Origin: Hyphomicrobiales bacterium
Lineage (GTDB): Bacteria; Pseudomonadota; Alphaproteobacteria; Rhizobiales; Beijerinckiaceae
NCBI GenBank assembly: GCA_027489535.1
Contig: JAIXZO010000021.1
Span: 88,789 to 152,788 of the forward strand
Direction of reading: 5' to 3'
Length of the DNA: 64,000 nucleotides
The notes beneath the pieces are model-generated. The model saw only the letters and a program-made list of their open reading frames with translations. It ran no database searches and had not been told where the DNA came from. Positions 26,103 through 36,463 of the stretch are shown here, piece by piece (positions within the stretch are counted from its first letter, which is position 1; every line of letters starts with the position of its first letter). Both the position numbers and the translations under genes were made by a program.

Positions 26103-28529
26103 TCAGCCGCGCAGCGCGGCCCCGGTCTTCTTGGTGACCTCGGCGACGATCTTGCCGGCGACGGCCTCGATTTCCACGTCCGTCAGCGTCTTTTCCAAGG
26201 GCTGCAGCGTCACGGCGATGGCCACCGACTTCTTGCCCTCGGGCACGCCCGTGCCGCGATAGACGTCGAACACCGTGATCTCGCTCACCAGCGTCCGCTC
26301 GGCGGCCTGCGCGGCCTTGAGAATGTCGGCGGCGGCGACCGCCTCGTCCACGACGAAGGCAAAGTCGCGTTCGACCGGCTGGAAGTCGGACAACGTCAGC
26401 TTCGGTTTGACCTTGGTCGGCTTGGCCTTGGGAGGCGGCAACCGGTCGAGGATGATCTCGACGGCCACCATCGGACCCTTGGCGTCCAACGCTTCCAAGG
26501 TACGCGGATGCAGTTCCCCGAACGCGCCGATCACCACCTTGGGACCGAATTGCAGCGTCGCCGAGCGGCCGGGGTGGAACCAAGCCGGGCCGCCGGGTAC
26601 CACCTGCAATCCGCCCGTTGGTACGCCGAGCGCTTCGAGCAGAGCGAAGGCATCGGCCTTGGCGTCGAAGGCGTCGACCGAGTCCGCGGCCTCGCCCCAG
26701 AAGCGTCCCGATCCTTCGGGGCGCGCCTGCGCGCGGCGCACGGCCGAAGCCGCGATGGTCTGATCTTCGGGCGCGTCGCCCGCGAACACCTGTCCCACCT
26801 CGAACAGGGCCGCGTCGGGAATGGCGCGGTCGGCATTGCGCTGCGCGGCCTTGATCAGACCCGGCAGCAGGCTCGGCCGCATGTCGGACAGGTCGGACGC
26901 GATCGGGTTGGCGAGCGCCAAGGCCGGCGAGCCGCCGCCGAAATGCTCGGCCTCGGCCTTGCCGATGAACGACCAGGTGACCGCTTCCATGAGCCCGCGC
27001 GCGGCGAACGCACGCTTGGCGGCCCGGGTGCGCTTCTGGATCAACGTCAGCACGGGGGCGGCAACGGTCTGCGGATCGCGGAAGAAGGGCGTGGAGGTCA
27101 CGCGGTCGATGCCCGCGATGCGGATGACCTCTTCGACGATGTCGGCCTTCGCGTCCACGTCCGGACGCCAGCTCGGCACCTTCACTTCGACCGTCGAACC
27201 CGCACCGTGAACGGCGAAGCCGAGCGCGTCCAACGTGCGGCGCATTTCCGCTTCGGGAACGTCCACGCCCGTCAGGCGCTTCACCTCGGAGAAGGGAAAG
27301 GCGACGGTCTTGGCCGGGACGGGAACCGCGCCCGCGACATGCGTGCCGGTGGGCTCGCCGCCGCAGAGATCGAGCACCATCCGCGTCGCCATCTCAACGC
27401 CGGGGATGCAGAAGGCCGGGTCCACGCCGCGCTCGAAGCGGTAGCGCGCGTCCGTGTTGATGCCGAGCGAACGGCCCGACCGCGCGATGTTCAGCGGGTC
27501 CCAGAGCGCAGATTCGATCAACACATCTGTGGTATTCTCGTCGCAGCCGGAATGCTCACCGCCCATGATGCCGGCGATGCTCTCGACGCCGTTCTCGTCG
27601 GCGATGACGACCGTTCCCGCTTCGAGCTTGTAGGTCTTGCCGTCGAGCGCAAGCACCTCCTCGCCGTCCTTGGCGCGGCGCACCGTGAGCGCGCCCTTCA
27701 CCTTGGCTGCGTCGAACACGTGCAGCGGCCGTCCGCGGTCGAAGGTGATGTAATTGGTGATGTCGACCAGCGCGTTGATCGGACGAAGGCCGATGGCCTT
27801 TAACCGGCGCTGCATCCAATCCGGGCTCGGGCCGTTCTTGACGCCGCGCACGAGGCGCAGCGCGAAGGCGGGAGCGAGGTGCCTGTCGTCCACCGCGAAG
27901 TCGAGCGAGACCGCCACCGGGCACTCGCCCTTGCCGGGGACAGGCGCGGAGGCGACGTCCGGCTTCAGCGTGCCGAGGCCCGCCGCCGCGAGATCGCGCG
28001 CGATGCCGCGGATGCCGAGCGCGTCGGACCGGTTGGGCGTCACCGCCACGTCGATCACCGGATCGTCGACATGCGCGTAATCGACGTAGCGCACGCCCAC
28101 GGGCGCGTCGGCCGGCAGGTCGATGATGCCCTCATGGTCCTCGCTGAGGCCCAGCTCGAACGCGGAGCAGAGCATGCCCGCGCTCTCGACGCCGCGCACC
28201 ACGCCTACGCCGATCGTGATGTTCTTGCCGGGGATGAACGTGCCGGGCGGCGAGAACACGCTCTTCATGCCCGTGCGCGCGTTGGGCGCGCCGCACACGA
28301 CCTGCACCGGCTTGCCGTCTCCGGTGTCGACGATGCAGACGCGAAGCCGGTCGGCGTTCGGATGCTGCTCGGCGGAGATCACAAAGGCGGTGATGTAGGG
28401 CGCGAGCGCCTTCGCCGGATCCTCGACGCCTTCGACCTCGAGTCCGACCCGGGTCAGCGCATCGACGATCTCGTCGAGCGACGCCGTGGTGTCGAGGTGA
28501 TCCTTGAGCCAGGAGAGAGTGAATTTCAT
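26103..28529 (-). CDS. pheT: Phenylalanyl-tRNA synthetase beta subunit
   Basis: PheT forms the alpha2-beta2 synthetase with PheS. The 808-residue length is normal. Domains in order: the N-terminal tRNA-binding (EMAP-like) domain at about 40-150, the B3/B4 editing region (about 210-400) including [18 protein letters not shown], the B5 domain, the class II-like core and a C-terminal FDX-ACB anticodon-binding domain ([13 protein letters not shown]). It follows pheS by ten bases. Confidence 0.98.
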   Translation of the reverse strand: MKFTLSWLKDHLDTTASLDEIVDALTRVGLEVEGVEDPAKALAPYITAFVISAEQHPNADRLRVCIVDTGDGKPVQVVCGAPNARTGMKSVFSPPGTFIPGKNITIGVGVVRGVESAGMLCSAFELGLSEDHEGIIDLPADAPVGVRYVDYAHVDDPVIDVAVTPNRSDALGIRGIARDLAAAGLGTLKPDVASAPVPGKGECPVAVSLDFAVDDRHLAPAFALRLVRGVKNGPSPDWMQRRLKAIGLRPINALVDITNYITFDRGRPLHVFDAAKVKGALTVRRAKDGEEVLALDGKTYKLEAGTVVIADENGVESIAGIMGGEHSGCDENTTDVLIESALWDPLNIARSGRSLGINTDARYRFERGVDPAFCIPGVEMATRMVLDLCGGEPTGTHVAGAVPVPAKTVAFPFSEVKRLTGVDVPEAEMRRTLDALGFAVHGAGSTVEVKVPSWRPDVDAKADIVEEVIRIAGIDRVTSTPFFRDPQTVAAPVLTLIQKRTRAAKRAFAARGLMEAVTWSFIGKAEAEHFGGGSPALALANPIASDLSDMRPSLLPGLIKAAQRNADRAIPDAALFEVGQVFAGDAPEDQTIAASAVRRAQARPEGSGRFWGEAADSVDAFDAKADAFALLEALGVPTGGLQVVPGGPAWFHPGRSATLQFGPKVVIGAFGELHPRTLEALDAKGPMVAVEIILDRLPPPKAKPTKVKPKLTLSDFQPVERDFAFVVDEAVAAADILKAAQAAERTLVSEITVFDVYRGTGVPEGKKSVAIAVTLQPLEKTLTDVEIEAVAGKIVAEVTKKTGAALRG

Positions 28530-28539
28530 GATCGCCTCC

Positions 28540-29625
28540 TTACGCGCTCAACCCGCCTGCCAGCGTGGGCAGGTCGAGGGGACGGAAGCCGTAATGGGAG
28601 AGCCAGCGCATGTCGGCCTCGAAGAAGGGGCGCAGGTCCGGCATGCCGTATTTGAGCATGGCGATGCGGTCGATGCCCATGCCCCAGGCGAAGCCCTGAT
28701 ATTCGTCGGGATCCAGCCCGCAATGGCGGATTACGTTGGGGTGCACCATGCCGCAGCCCAAGATCTCCAGCCAATCCTCGCCCTCGCCGAAGCGGATCTC
28801 GCCGCCCTTGCGCGAGCACTGGATGTCCACTTCCGCCGACGGCTCGGTGAAGGGGAAGAAGGACGGCCGGAACCGCATCTTCACGTCGGAGACCTCGAAG
28901 AACGCCTTGCAGAACTCCTCGAGGATCCATTTCAGGTGGCCCATATGCGAGCCCTTGTCGATGACGAGACCCTCCACCTGATGGAACATCGGCGTGTGGG
29001 TCTGGTCGGAGTCGCAGCGATAGGTGCGGCCGGGAATGATGACCCGGATCGGCGGCTTCTGCGACGTCATCGTGCGGATCTGCACCGGGCTCGTATGCGT
29101 GCGCAGCAGCTTGCGCTCGCCCGTCGCGTCCGGGTTGAAGAAGAACGTGTCGTGCATCTCGCGCGCCGGATGCCCGACGGGGAAGTTCAGCGCCGTGAAG
29201 TTGTAGAAGTCCGTCTCGATGTCCGGGCCTTCCGCCACCGCGAAGCCCATGTCCGCGAAGATGGCGGTCAGTTCGTCGATGACCTGACTGATCGGATGGA
29301 TGCGTCCGCGGGCATTGTCGGAGGGCCGCACCGGCAGCGTCACGTCCACGCGTTCGGCGGCGAGGCGCGCGTCGAGCGCGGCGTCCTTCAGCCCGCTGCG
29401 CTTCTCCGCCAAGGCGGCGGTGACGCGGTCGCGAAGGCCGTTGATGAGCGGACCCTTCTCCTTGCGCTCGTCGGGCGTCATGGACCCGAGCGTCTTGAGG
29501 AGCCCGGAGACCGAACCGGCCTTGCCGAGCGCGGCGATGCGCACGGCTTCCAGCGCGGCCTCGTCGGCGGAAACGGCGACGGCGGAAAGGATTTCGGCTT
29601 CGAGGGCTGCGATATCGGACATCAT
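28540..29625 (-). CDS. pheS: Phenylalanyl-tRNA synthetase alpha subunit
   Basis: Catalytic subunit, 361 residues. The N-terminal coiled coil ([20 protein letters not shown]) is followed by the class II core with motif 2 ([19 protein letters not shown]), ELGCGM-like [11 protein letters not shown] and the [14 protein letters not shown] motif 3, which forms the ATP site. ATG 29625 gives the usual start; ATG 29622 is directly adjacent. A 171-base leader separates it from rplT. Confidence 0.97.
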   Translation of the reverse strand: MMSDIAALEAEILSAVAVSADEAALEAVRIAALGKAGSVSGLLKTLGSMTPDERKEKGPLINGLRDRVTAALAEKRSGLKDAALDARLAAERVDVTLPVRPSDNARGRIHPISQVIDELTAIFADMGFAVAEGPDIETDFYNFTALNFPVGHPAREMHDTFFFNPDATGERKLLRTHTSPVQIRTMTSQKPPIRVIIPGRTYRCDSDQTHTPMFHQVEGLVIDKGSHMGHLKWILEEFCKAFFEVSDVKMRFRPSFFPFTEPSAEVDIQCSRKGGEIRFGEGEDWLEILGCGMVHPNVIRHCGLDPDEYQGFAWGMGIDRIAMLKYGMPDLRPFFEADMRWLSHYGFRPLDLPTLAGGLSA

Positions 29626-29708
29626 GGAACCGTGAAGCGAGGCGCGCGGGCGCGCGCGGAACGTCGGCGCGGCTTTTGCCACGCGGGAGGGTGCATGTCG
29701 AGTGAGAG

Positions 29709-29727
29709 GCGGGTCGGACCGACCCGC
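29709..29727. promoter_or_regulatory. Perfect dyad in the pheS leader
   Basis: GCGGGTCGG-A-CCGACCCGC is a 9-bp inverted repeat around a single base, between the rplT terminator and the pheS start, about 85 bases upstream of pheS. It could be an operator or part of an attenuation structure. No leader peptide rich in Phe was found. Confidence 0.4.
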
Positions 29728-29744
29728 TCGGTCCCCTCGCCTAC

Positions 29745-29774
29745 GAAAAAAGCCCGCCTTGCGGCGGGCCTTTT
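29745..29774 (-). terminator. Rho-independent terminator after rplT
   Basis: On the minus strand GCCCGCC-GCAA-GGCGGGC forms a perfect 7-bp stem followed by TTTTTT, 23 bases after the rplT stop. The A-run on the other flank gives weak symmetry. It separates rpmI-rplT from pheS-pheT. Confidence 0.92.
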
Positions 29775-29796
29775 CTCGTTCGAACTGCGCGTTCGT

Positions 29797-30162
29797 TCAG
29801 GCTGCGGCCGGGACGTGGGCCTTGGCCTTCTCGACCAGGGCCGCGAAGGCCTCCGGCTGCGTGATCGCGAGATCGGAGAGGACCTTGCGGTCCACCTCGA
29901 TGCCGGCCTTGTTGAGGCCGTCGATGAAACGCGAATAGACAAGGCCGTGCTCGCGCACGGCGGCGTTCAGACGCTGGATCCACAAAGCGCGGATGGTGCG
30001 CTTCTTGGCCTTGCGGTCGCGGGTCGCGAACTGCATGGCCCGATCGACGGCCGCCTTCGCGGCGCGGATCGTATTCTTGCGACGACCGTAAAAGCCCTTG
30101 GCGGCCTTGAGGGTCTTCTTGTGCTTGGCGTGGGACGTTACGCCCCGTTTCACGCGTGCCAT
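29797..30162 (-). CDS. rplT: 50S ribosomal protein L20
   Basis: L20 binds 23S rRNA early in 50S assembly. 121 residues, starting [16 protein letters not shown] and containing [14 protein letters not shown] and [17 protein letters not shown], all diagnostic. It lies 35 bases downstream of rpmI and ends before a strong terminator. infC, the usual first gene of this operon, is not in the window next to it. Confidence 0.99.
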   Translation of the reverse strand: MARVKRGVTSHAKHKKTLKAAKGFYGRRKNTIRAAKAAVDRAMQFATRDRKAKKRTIRALWIQRLNAAVREHGLVYSRFIDGLNKAGIEVDRKVLSDLAITQPEAFAALVEKAKAHVPAAA

Positions 30163-30197
30163 GGCTGATCTCTCCTGATGTTGAAATGCCCGGGCGA

Positions 30198-30398
30198 TCA
30201 GCCGTTGGGCAGGAAATACTTCTTCACGTTGGCCGCATCGCCCTCGAAGAGGACGGCCGTGCCGCGGTGGTTGCGGATCTGCTTGTTCGTACGCTTGATC
30301 ATGCCATGGCGCTTGCCGGCCTGAGCGTACATCACCTTTCCGGTCCCGGTGATCTTGAACCGCTTTTTGGCGGCCGCCTTCGTCTTGATCTTGGGCAT
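30198..30398 (-). CDS. rpmI: 50S ribosomal protein L35
   Basis: 66 residues, starting [20 protein letters not shown] and ending [14 protein letters not shown], the standard L35. It is the first gene of a two-gene rpmI-rplT unit whose leader of about 125 bases contains a promoter at 30531-30559 and a terminator-like hairpin at 30480-30520. Confidence 0.99.
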   Translation of the reverse strand: MPKIKTKAAAKKRFKITGTGKVMYAQAGKRHGMIKRTNKQIRNHRGTAVLFEGDAANVKKYFLPNG

Positions 30399-30479
30399 TT
30401 TGCTCTCCGTCTGGACGGCGTGAACCGTCCGGTATTCGTCCTGACGGCCGTTGCCGACCGTTTCGCATCGTCATGAGCG

Positions 30480-30520
30480 AAAAAGAACCGCCACGGCAGC
30501 CCTTGTGAGCCGGGCGGTTC
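30480..30520 (-). promoter_or_regulatory. Candidate attenuator in the rpmI-rplT leader
   Basis: Minus-strand GAACCGCC-CGGC pairs with GCCG-(one bulge)-GGCGGTTC around an 11-base loop, and TTTTT follows directly. This is a terminator shape, yet no minus-strand gene lies upstream that it could end; it stands between the rpmI promoter and rpmI. That position suggests transcription attenuation of the L35-L20 unit, as is known for L20-controlled leaders in other bacteria. Regulation is an inference. Confidence 0.55.
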
Positions 30521-30530
30521 TGAGCCGTGG

Positions 30531-30559
30531 GCTATAGCGGCTATGGCGAGGGAATGCAA
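30531..30559 (-). promoter_or_regulatory. Sigma-70 type promoter for rpmI-rplT
   Basis: On the minus strand TTGCAT (30559-30554), a spacer of exactly 17 bases and TATAGC (30536-30531) form a good housekeeping promoter. The start point would be near 30524, a few bases before the attenuator hairpin. It lies divergent to the GMC oxidoreductase gene. Confidence 0.6.
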
Positions 30560-30633
30560 CGGCATCTCCCTGCGATTGCCCTCCCCGCCGGGGGCGGCTA
30601 CTCCTTCGGCAAAAGACTTCACGGGAGAAACGC

Positions 30634-32259
30634 ATGGCGGACGCAGGGCAGAACGAAGGAACCTACGACTATATCGTCGTCGGCGCGGGTTCCGCCGGCT
30701 GCGTGCTGGCCAATCGCCTCTCCGCCGATCCGAAAAACCGCGTGCTGCTGCTCGAGGCGGGCGGCCGGGACAATTGGATCTGGTTTCACATTCCGGTGGG
30801 CTACCTCTTCGCCATCGGCAATCCGCGCGCCGACTGGCTGCTGAAGACGGAGCCCGAAGCCGGGCTCGGCGGACGCGCCATCGCCTATCCGCGCGGCAAG
30901 GTCATCGGCGGCTCGTCGGCCATCAACGCGATGATCTACATGCGCGGCCAGGCGGCGGATTACAACGGCTGGCGGCAGCTCGGCCTCGAAGGCTGGGGCT
31001 GGGACGACGTGCTGCCGCATTTTCTCAAGCATGAAGATCACGTCGCGCCGCCCAACGCGCTGCATCGCTCCGGCGGCGAGTGGCGCGTGGAATATCCGCG
31101 CATGCGCTGGGAAATTCTGGATTCCTTCCGCGATGCGGCCGAGCAATACGGCATCCCGAAGGTCGACGACTTCAACACCGGCGACAACACCGGCTCGTCC
31201 TATTTTCAGGTGAATCAGAAGAACGGCAGGCGCTGGAGTGCGGCGCGCGGCTTCCTCAAGCCCGTGCTCGACCGTCCCAATCTGCGGCTCGAGACCGGCG
31301 TACGCGTCGACCGCGTGATCGTCGAGAACGGCCGGGCGACCGGCATCGCCTACGTCCAGAACGGCAAGACGAAGACCGCCAAGGCTTCGGGCGAGGTGAT
31401 CTTGGCGGCGGGCGCGGTCGGGTCTCCGCAGCTGCTGCAGCTCTCGGGCATCGGCCCGGCAGACCTGCTGCAGCGACACGGCATCGCCGTGCAGGCGGAC
31501 GTGCCGGGCGTCGGCGAGAACCTGCAGGATCATCTGCAGATCCGCCCCGTCTACAAGGTTTCGGGCGTGAAGACGCTCAATATGGAATACCGCTCGCTGA
31601 TCAAGCGGGCGCTGATGGGGCTGGAATATGCGGCGTTCCGGCGGGGCCCGCTGACCATGGCCCCGTCGCAGCTCGGCGCGTTCACGAAATCGTCCGACGA
31701 CTATGCGACGCCGAATCTGCAATTCCATGTGCAGCCGCTGTCGCTCGACAAGTTCGGCGAGCCCATGCACGACTTCCCGGCCTTCACCGCGAGCGTCTGC
31801 AATCTGCGCCCCGCCAGCCGCGGCTCGATCCGTATCACCGGCCCGGACGCCTCCGCCCCGCCCGCCATCGCGCCGAACTACCTCTCGGCCGAGGAGGACA
31901 GGCGCGTCGCGGCGGACGCGCTGCGCATCGTGCGCAAGGTGGTGGGGCAGCCGGCGCTCGCGAAATACAAGCCGGAGGAATACAAGCCCGGCGCGCATCT
32001 GGTGTCCGACGAGGACCTGGCGCTCGGGGCCGGACAGGTCGCCTCCACCATCTTCCACCCGGTCGGCACGGCGAAGATGGGGACCGATGACGACCGCATG
32101 GCGGTTCTCGACGCCCGCCTGCGCGTGCGCGGCATCTCCGGCCTGCGCGTGATCGACGCTTCGGCCATGCCGCGGATCACGTCGGGGAACACCAATTCCC
32201 CGACGATCATGATTGCGGAAAAGGGTGCGGCGATGATCTTGGAAGATGCCCGCCGCTGA
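30634..32259 (+). CDS. GMC-family FAD-dependent oxidoreductase
   Basis: A choline-dehydrogenase-like alcohol oxidoreductase of 541 residues. The FAD-binding site is [16 protein letters not shown], and the GMC signatures are [20 protein letters not shown] and the C-terminal [13 protein letters not shown] and [14 protein letters not shown], which include the active-site His and Asn region. No signal peptide is seen, so it acts in the cytosol. The substrate, some primary or secondary alcohol, is unknown. Its ATG is preceded by a GGGAG site. The gene is convergent with an SDR gene. Confidence 0.93.
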   Translation: MADAGQNEGTYDYIVVGAGSAGCVLANRLSADPKNRVLLLEAGGRDNWIWFHIPVGYLFAIGNPRADWLLKTEPEAGLGGRAIAYPRGKVIGGSSAINAMIYMRGQAADYNGWRQLGLEGWGWDDVLPHFLKHEDHVAPPNALHRSGGEWRVEYPRMRWEILDSFRDAAEQYGIPKVDDFNTGDNTGSSYFQVNQKNGRRWSAARGFLKPVLDRPNLRLETGVRVDRVIVENGRATGIAYVQNGKTKTAKASGEVILAAGAVGSPQLLQLSGIGPADLLQRHGIAVQADVPGVGENLQDHLQIRPVYKVSGVKTLNMEYRSLIKRALMGLEYAAFRRGPLTMAPSQLGAFTKSSDDYATPNLQFHVQPLSLDKFGEPMHDFPAFTASVCNLRPASRGSIRITGPDASAPPAIAPNYLSAEEDRRVAADALRIVRKVVGQPALAKYKPEEYKPGAHLVSDEDLALGAGQVASTIFHPVGTAKMGTDDDRMAVLDARLRVRGISGLRVIDASAMPRITSGNTNSPTIMIAEKGAAMILEDARR

Positions 32260-32265
32260 GGCCCG

Positions 32266-33024
32266 TCAGCCGCGACCGACGAGCGGCATGGTGGTGGCCA
32301 TGACCGTCATCGTGAACACGTTGGCCTCGGGCGGCAGGCTCGCCATGTAGACGACGGCGTTCGCCACGTTCTGCACGTCCATGACGGGCTCGGGGGCCAA
32401 GGTGCCGTTGGCCTGCGGCACGCCCTTGAGCATCGCGGCCGTCATGTTGCTGGCGGCATTGCCGATGTCGATCTGGCCGACGGCGATGTTGTATTTCCGC
32501 CCGTCGAGCGAGGCGGCCTTGGTGACGCCCGTCACCGCATGCTTCGTCGCGGCATAGGCGACGGAGTTCGGACGCGGCGACTGCGCCGAAATCGAGCCGT
32601 TGTTGATGATGCGGCCGCCCTGCGGCGACTGGGCCTTCATCATGCGGAACGCGCCCTGCGTGCAAAGGAACACGGCCGTCAGATTGACGTTCACCACGGC
32701 CTGCCAATCGGAGAATTCGAGATCTTCCAGCAGCACGCCCGGGGCGTTCGCGCCGGCATTGTTGAAGACCACGTCGATGCGGCCGAAGTTGGCCTTGATC
32801 GCCGCGAACAGGCCGTCGACCTCGGCGGGGATCGTCAGATCGGCGGCATGGACCATCGCCGAACCCGGCGCACCGGCACCCAGCTTCGCGGTTTCCTCCA
32901 GCGCGTCCTTGCGGCGGCCGGTAAGCACGACGGCATAGCCCTCGTTCATCAGCGCAAGCGCGGCGGCGCGCCCGATCCCCGAACCCGAACCCGTCACCAG
33001 CGCGATCTTGCCCTGACCCGTCAT
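32266..33024 (-). CDS. Short-chain dehydrogenase/reductase
   Basis: A classical SDR of 252 residues. The cofactor loop is [10 protein letters not shown], with the following RRKD suggesting NADP preference. NNAGANAPG is the stabilising motif, and the active site is S in NNGSISAQS and Y-x3-K in YAATK. The substrate is unknown. It stands convergent and eight bases from the GMC oxidoreductase, with which it could share a pathway. Confidence 0.92.
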   Translation of the reverse strand: MTGQGKIALVTGSGSGIGRAAALALMNEGYAVVLTGRRKDALEETAKLGAGAPGSAMVHAADLTIPAEVDGLFAAIKANFGRIDVVFNNAGANAPGVLLEDLEFSDWQAVVNVNLTAVFLCTQGAFRMMKAQSPQGGRIINNGSISAQSPRPNSVAYAATKHAVTGVTKAASLDGRKYNIAVGQIDIGNAASNMTAAMLKGVPQANGTLAPEPVMDVQNVANAVVYMASLPPEANVFTMTVMATTMPLVGRG

Positions 33025-33179
33025 TGCGTCGTCCTCCTCGGCTCTTTGGCCGGATGCTCTTTTTGTCTCGGCGGGAACCCCGCCCTCTCGGGCGCGGATC
33101 CTATGCGAAGTTGCGCGCTTCGGTCACGCCCGAAACGCGGGCGCAGCCGTTTCCGAACGCCCGTCGCGCCACCCGAGGG

Positions 33180-33932
33180 TCACGGCAGCGAACGCTCGTA
33201 GGAAATGGTTTCGAAGCGCATGGAGCGCGCGTCCACCATGAGCAACCGTCCGACCAACGGCTCGCCGAACGGCACGACGGCGCGGATCACTTCCAAGGCC
33301 ATCAAGCTGCCCATCACGCCCGCCAACGCGCCGAGCACGCCGGCTTCCGAGCAACTCGGGACGGCACCGGGCGGCGGGGGAGACGGGAACAGGCAGCGAT
33401 AGGTCGGATTCGGCTTGCCGTCGGGCCCGGTCTCGTGGGCGCGAATGGTGGTCAACGTCGCGTCGAACACGCCGAGCGCGGCCGTCACAAGCGGCCTCCC
33501 CGCCGCTGCGCAAGCGTCGGCCACGGCATAGCGCGTCTCGAAATTGTCCGAGCCGTCGGCGACCACGTCGTAGCGGGCGACGAGACCGGGCAGGCCCGCG
33601 GCTTCGACACGGACCGGATGCGCCTCGATGCGGACATGCGGATTGAGCCGCGCCACCGCGTCCGTCGCGCTGTCCACCTTGCGGCGGCCGAGGTCCGGCG
33701 TGCCGTGCAGCACCTGACGCTGCAGGTTCGACAGCGACACGACGTCGTCGTCGGCGATGCCGATGGTGCCGACCCCGGCCGCCGCGAGATATTGCAGCAG
33801 GGGCGCGCCGAGCCCGCCCGCGCCGATCACCAGCACGCGCGCGGCCTTCAGCCGCGCCTGACCCGGGCCGCCGATCTCGCGCAGCACGATGTGGCGCGCA
33901 TAGCGCTCCAACTCTTCGGAAGACAAGCTCAT
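33180..33932 (-). CDS. moeB: E1-like adenylyltransferase, HesA/MoeB/ThiF family
   Basis: Activates the C-terminal glycine of a ubiquitin-like sulfur carrier such as MoaD or ThiS. 250 residues, with nucleotide loop VIGAGGLGAPLLQYLAAAGVG, the conserved SLSNLQRQVL, DGSDNFETRY and the cysteine in VPSCSEAGVLG. The zinc site of E. coli MoeB is degraded: the first pair is TYRC instead of CxxC, and the second CxxC is missing at the C terminus. The downstream DsbA-like gene encodes its start overlap (ATGA) at the far end, so the two are coupled. Confidence 0.88.
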   Translation of the reverse strand: MSLSSEELERYARHIVLREIGGPGQARLKAARVLVIGAGGLGAPLLQYLAAAGVGTIGIADDDVVSLSNLQRQVLHGTPDLGRRKVDSATDAVARLNPHVRIEAHPVRVEAAGLPGLVARYDVVADGSDNFETRYAVADACAAAGRPLVTAALGVFDATLTTIRAHETGPDGKPNPTYRCLFPSPPPPGAVPSCSEAGVLGALAGVMGSLMALEVIRAVVPFGEPLVGRLLMVDARSMRFETISYERSLP

Positions 33933-34519
33933 CGGCGGCCGCGGGCCCAGTCGCAGGCCTCTTCCAAGCGGTCGTTCCCCCAGAACAGTTCGCCGTCATG
34001 CGTCACGAAGGCGGGCGCGCCGAAAATGCCGAGCCGTTCGGCCTCGGCGGTTTCCTTGCGCAATGCATCCTTCACGAGATCGGTCTTGGCCGCGACGAGC
34101 GCCGTCTCGTAGCCGAAGCCCGCCGCCGCGACCGCCTCGCGCAGCGTGTCCTCCGCATCGATGGCGCGTCCCTCGCAGAACTGCAGGCGATAAATCACCT
34201 TGGTGAAATCCGGCCGCACGTCCTCGGGCAAGGCCAGAGCGACGCGTGCGGCGGGAAGTCCGTTCTGGGGAAAGGGATCGGGGCGCACGAGCGGCAGGCC
34301 GAGCCGGTCGCACCAACGCTCCATGTCGCGCCACATGTAGCGACCCTTCACGGGATACATGTTGAAGGGTGACGTCGTGTAGCCCTGCGCCTTGAAGATC
34401 GCGCCGAGCAGAAACGGCCGCCACCGCACCGTCACGCCGCGCTCACGCGCGACGGCCTCGACCCGCTCCGCTGCGAGGAACGAGTAGGTGGAGGCGAATT
34501 CGTACCAAAAATCCAGCAT
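33929..34519 (-). CDS. 2-hydroxychromene-2-carboxylate isomerase / DsbA-like protein
   Basis: A 196-residue thioredoxin-fold protein of the HCCA isomerase/GST-kappa type. The N-terminal DFWYEFASTYSFLAAERV places a serine where thioredoxins have cysteine, as in glutathione-dependent isomerases. Downstream motifs are RWRPFLLGAIF and FGAPAFVTHDGELFWGNDRLE. ATG 34519 aligns with the family start. It encodes the gene preceding moeB in the same transcript, and its stop overlaps the moeB ATG. The isomerase substrate here is unknown. Confidence 0.9.
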   Translation of the reverse strand: MLDFWYEFASTYSFLAAERVEAVARERGVTVRWRPFLLGAIFKAQGYTTSPFNMYPVKGRYMWRDMERWCDRLGLPLVRPDPFPQNGLPAARVALALPEDVRPDFTKVIYRLQFCEGRAIDAEDTLREAVAAAGFGYETALVAAKTDLVKDALRKETAEAERLGIFGAPAFVTHDGELFWGNDRLEEACDWARGRR

Positions 34520-34588
34520 GGGCGATCCCGAACGGCGTTCGGAACCGTAAGCGCGCAAGCCCCCTGCGGACAAGGGGCGGAGCGGCCG

Positions 34589-35515
34589 TCAGGGACCGAA
34601 GCCGCCGAGGAACATCGGCGCAAAGATCATTGCGACCACGCCGGGCAACAGAAAGCCCGTGATCGGCACGGCCAGTTTGGCGGGCAATTGCAGAGCCTTC
34701 CGCTCCAGTTCCAACATCTGACGCGCCCTGCTTTCGACCGACAATTGCCGCAGAGCCTCTCCGAGCGAGGTGCCGTACCGCTCCGCCTGCTGGATGATGA
34801 GCACGAGTTCGTCGATCTCTTCGATGCCGCACCTGAAGCGAAAATTCTCGTAGGCGATGCGGCGATCGGTGAGATAGGCGATTTCCGCCGCCAGCAGCCG
34901 CAATTCGTCCGCCAGATCCGTCGAACGCCGTTCCACCTCGCTCGTCACGCGACCCAGAGCGGCCTCGAAGGACATGCCCGCCTGAACGCAGATGTAGAGA
35001 AGGTCCACCGCATCCGGCAGTCCGCTCCGCAAGGCCTCCCGGCGCTCGCCCACATTGATCGTGACTATGAGGTCGGGAATGAAGAAGCAGACGATGCCCA
35101 AGGCAACGGCGGCGCCGTTGCGGATCATGTCGTAGGACGTGCTGAGCGGTTCGATCAGATACTGCGCGGCATCGAATTGCCAGGCGAGCCATGCCGCGAT
35201 CGGCGGAGCCACGATCTTCATGAACAGAACCGCATTCAACGCGTCCCGCCCGCGATTTCCGGAATGGATCAGCTGACGCGAAAGCCTTTCCGCGCCGAAA
35301 AACCTGTCCAACCCCGCCTTTCGGAACACGCCGACGACCTGAGACTTGTAGTCGTTCGCCTGCACGCCCACCGTCGTCGGGCGGGCGTTCTCCATCGTCC
35401 GAAAACGCAGGAAGGCGAGACGGCCGTCGGCGTAGATCGACATCCCGATCCACGTCAGTCCGGCGGCCATGACGGCAAATCCGAGAGCGGCAAGCAGGGA
35501 GTAAACCGGTTCCAC
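34589..35515 (-). CDS. tadC: Tad pilus inner-membrane platform protein TadC
   Basis: A 308-residue GspF-type platform protein. The T2SSF domain is visible as LPDAVDLLYICVQAGMSFEAALGRV with the later IIQQAERYGTSLGEALRQLS. Three or more membrane segments are seen (start, about 110-150, and the C terminus LAVPITGFLLPGVVAMIFAPMF). It is the last gene of the minus-strand pilus operon, three bases after tadB. Confidence 0.95.
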   Translation of the reverse strand: MEPVYSLLAALGFAVMAAGLTWIGMSIYADGRLAFLRFRTMENARPTTVGVQANDYKSQVVGVFRKAGLDRFFGAERLSRQLIHSGNRGRDALNAVLFMKIVAPPIAAWLAWQFDAAQYLIEPLSTSYDMIRNGAAVALGIVCFFIPDLIVTINVGERREALRSGLPDAVDLLYICVQAGMSFEAALGRVTSEVERRSTDLADELRLLAAEIAYLTDRRIAYENFRFRCGIEEIDELVLIIQQAERYGTSLGEALRQLSVESRARQMLELERKALQLPAKLAVPITGFLLPGVVAMIFAPMFLGGFGP

Positions 35516-35518
35516 GCT

Positions 35519-36463
35519 TCAGACCTTCATGTTGACGAGCTTGAAGACGATAAAGAGTCCGATGAACATCCATGCACAGATGCTGATCAGGATGATGTTG
35601 CCCATCCCCGTCTCGAAGAGCAGACGCGTGCGGTCGGGGAAGGCGCCGTCGATCATCTTGAATGCGGCGAAGGGCATCGCCGTCAGAATGTAGGCGGAGA
35701 TCTTGCTCTCGGCAGTGATCGTCCGGATCTTGTCGCGCAGAGCGTTGCGCCCGCGCAGGGTCTGCGAGAACCCGCTCAGGATTTCCGCGATGTTGCCGCC
35801 GGTCTGGGTCTGGATCTGCACGACCGTGCTCAAGAGATGGGTTTCCGGAGTGTTGAGGCGCGTCGCCATCAGCCGGAACGCCTCTGCAAGCGTCCGCCCC
35901 ACCGCCTGATCCTGCATCAACGTCCGGAATTCGCCGGCGATAGGCTCCTGCGACTCGTTGGCGACGAGGCGGACGCAGTCGTTCAGGGGCAAGCCTGCCT
36001 TTGCGCCGCGAATGAGCACGTCGACGGCGCTCGGGAGCTTCTTGTTGAAGAGGGCGATCCGGCGACGTTCAAGAAAGACCAACGCGATCCGCGGCATCGC
36101 GAGCGTGACGGCCAAACCGGCCAAGCCCGCAAAAATGATGTTGCCGAGCCACACGATGATGCCGATGGCCACGATCACGGGCGGGATCGCGACGAAGCTC
36201 CAGAAGCGCTGCGGCGTCCAACCGAGCCCCGCGCGACGCAGCCGCATCGCGATGGTGCCGTCGCTCTCGCGCAGCCCGATGCCGAACGCGCCGGCCGTCA
36301 TGTTGGCGCGCGGATCCGATTTCAGCATCGCGTTCCCGGGACCGAGAACGCGGGCCGCGGCACGTGCCGCACCGGTATCGAAAACCCGATCGAAGGCGGC
36401 GAACAGAACCAAACCCGACGCGAAGGCGAAAACGAGCGCAGAGGCCAGCAATTCCATCGTCAA
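35519..36463 (-). CDS. tadB: Tad pilus inner-membrane platform protein TadB
   Basis: A 314-residue partner of TadC (also called CpaG). It has an N-terminal membrane helix (LLASALVFAFASGLVLF), a T2SSF domain (KLPSAVDVLIRGAKAGLPLNDCVRLV and VVQIQTQTGGNIAEILSGFSQTL) and C-terminal helices (IISICAWMFIGLFIVFKLV-like). Its start overlaps the cpaF stop by four bases. In-frame ATG at 36457 is an alternative start. Confidence 0.95.
   Translation of the reverse strand: MTMELLASALVFAFASGLVLFAAFDRVFDTGAARAAARVLGPGNAMLKSDPRANMTAGAFGIGLRESDGTIAMRLRRAGLGWTPQRFWSFVAIPPVIVAIGIIVWLGNIIFAGLAGLAVTLAMPRIALVFLERRRIALFNKKLPSAVDVLIRGAKAGLPLNDCVRLVANESQEPIAGEFRTLMQDQAVGRTLAEAFRLMATRLNTPETHLLSTVVQIQTQTGGNIAEILSGFSQTLRGRNALRDKIRTITAESKISAYILTAMPFAAFKMIDGAFPDRTRLLFETGMGNIILISICAWMFIGLFIVFKLVNMKV

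Noticed and set aside
28504..30168. A 554-codon plus-strand frame over pheS and rplT
   Set aside because: Antisense shadow of two well-defined housekeeping genes and a terminator.
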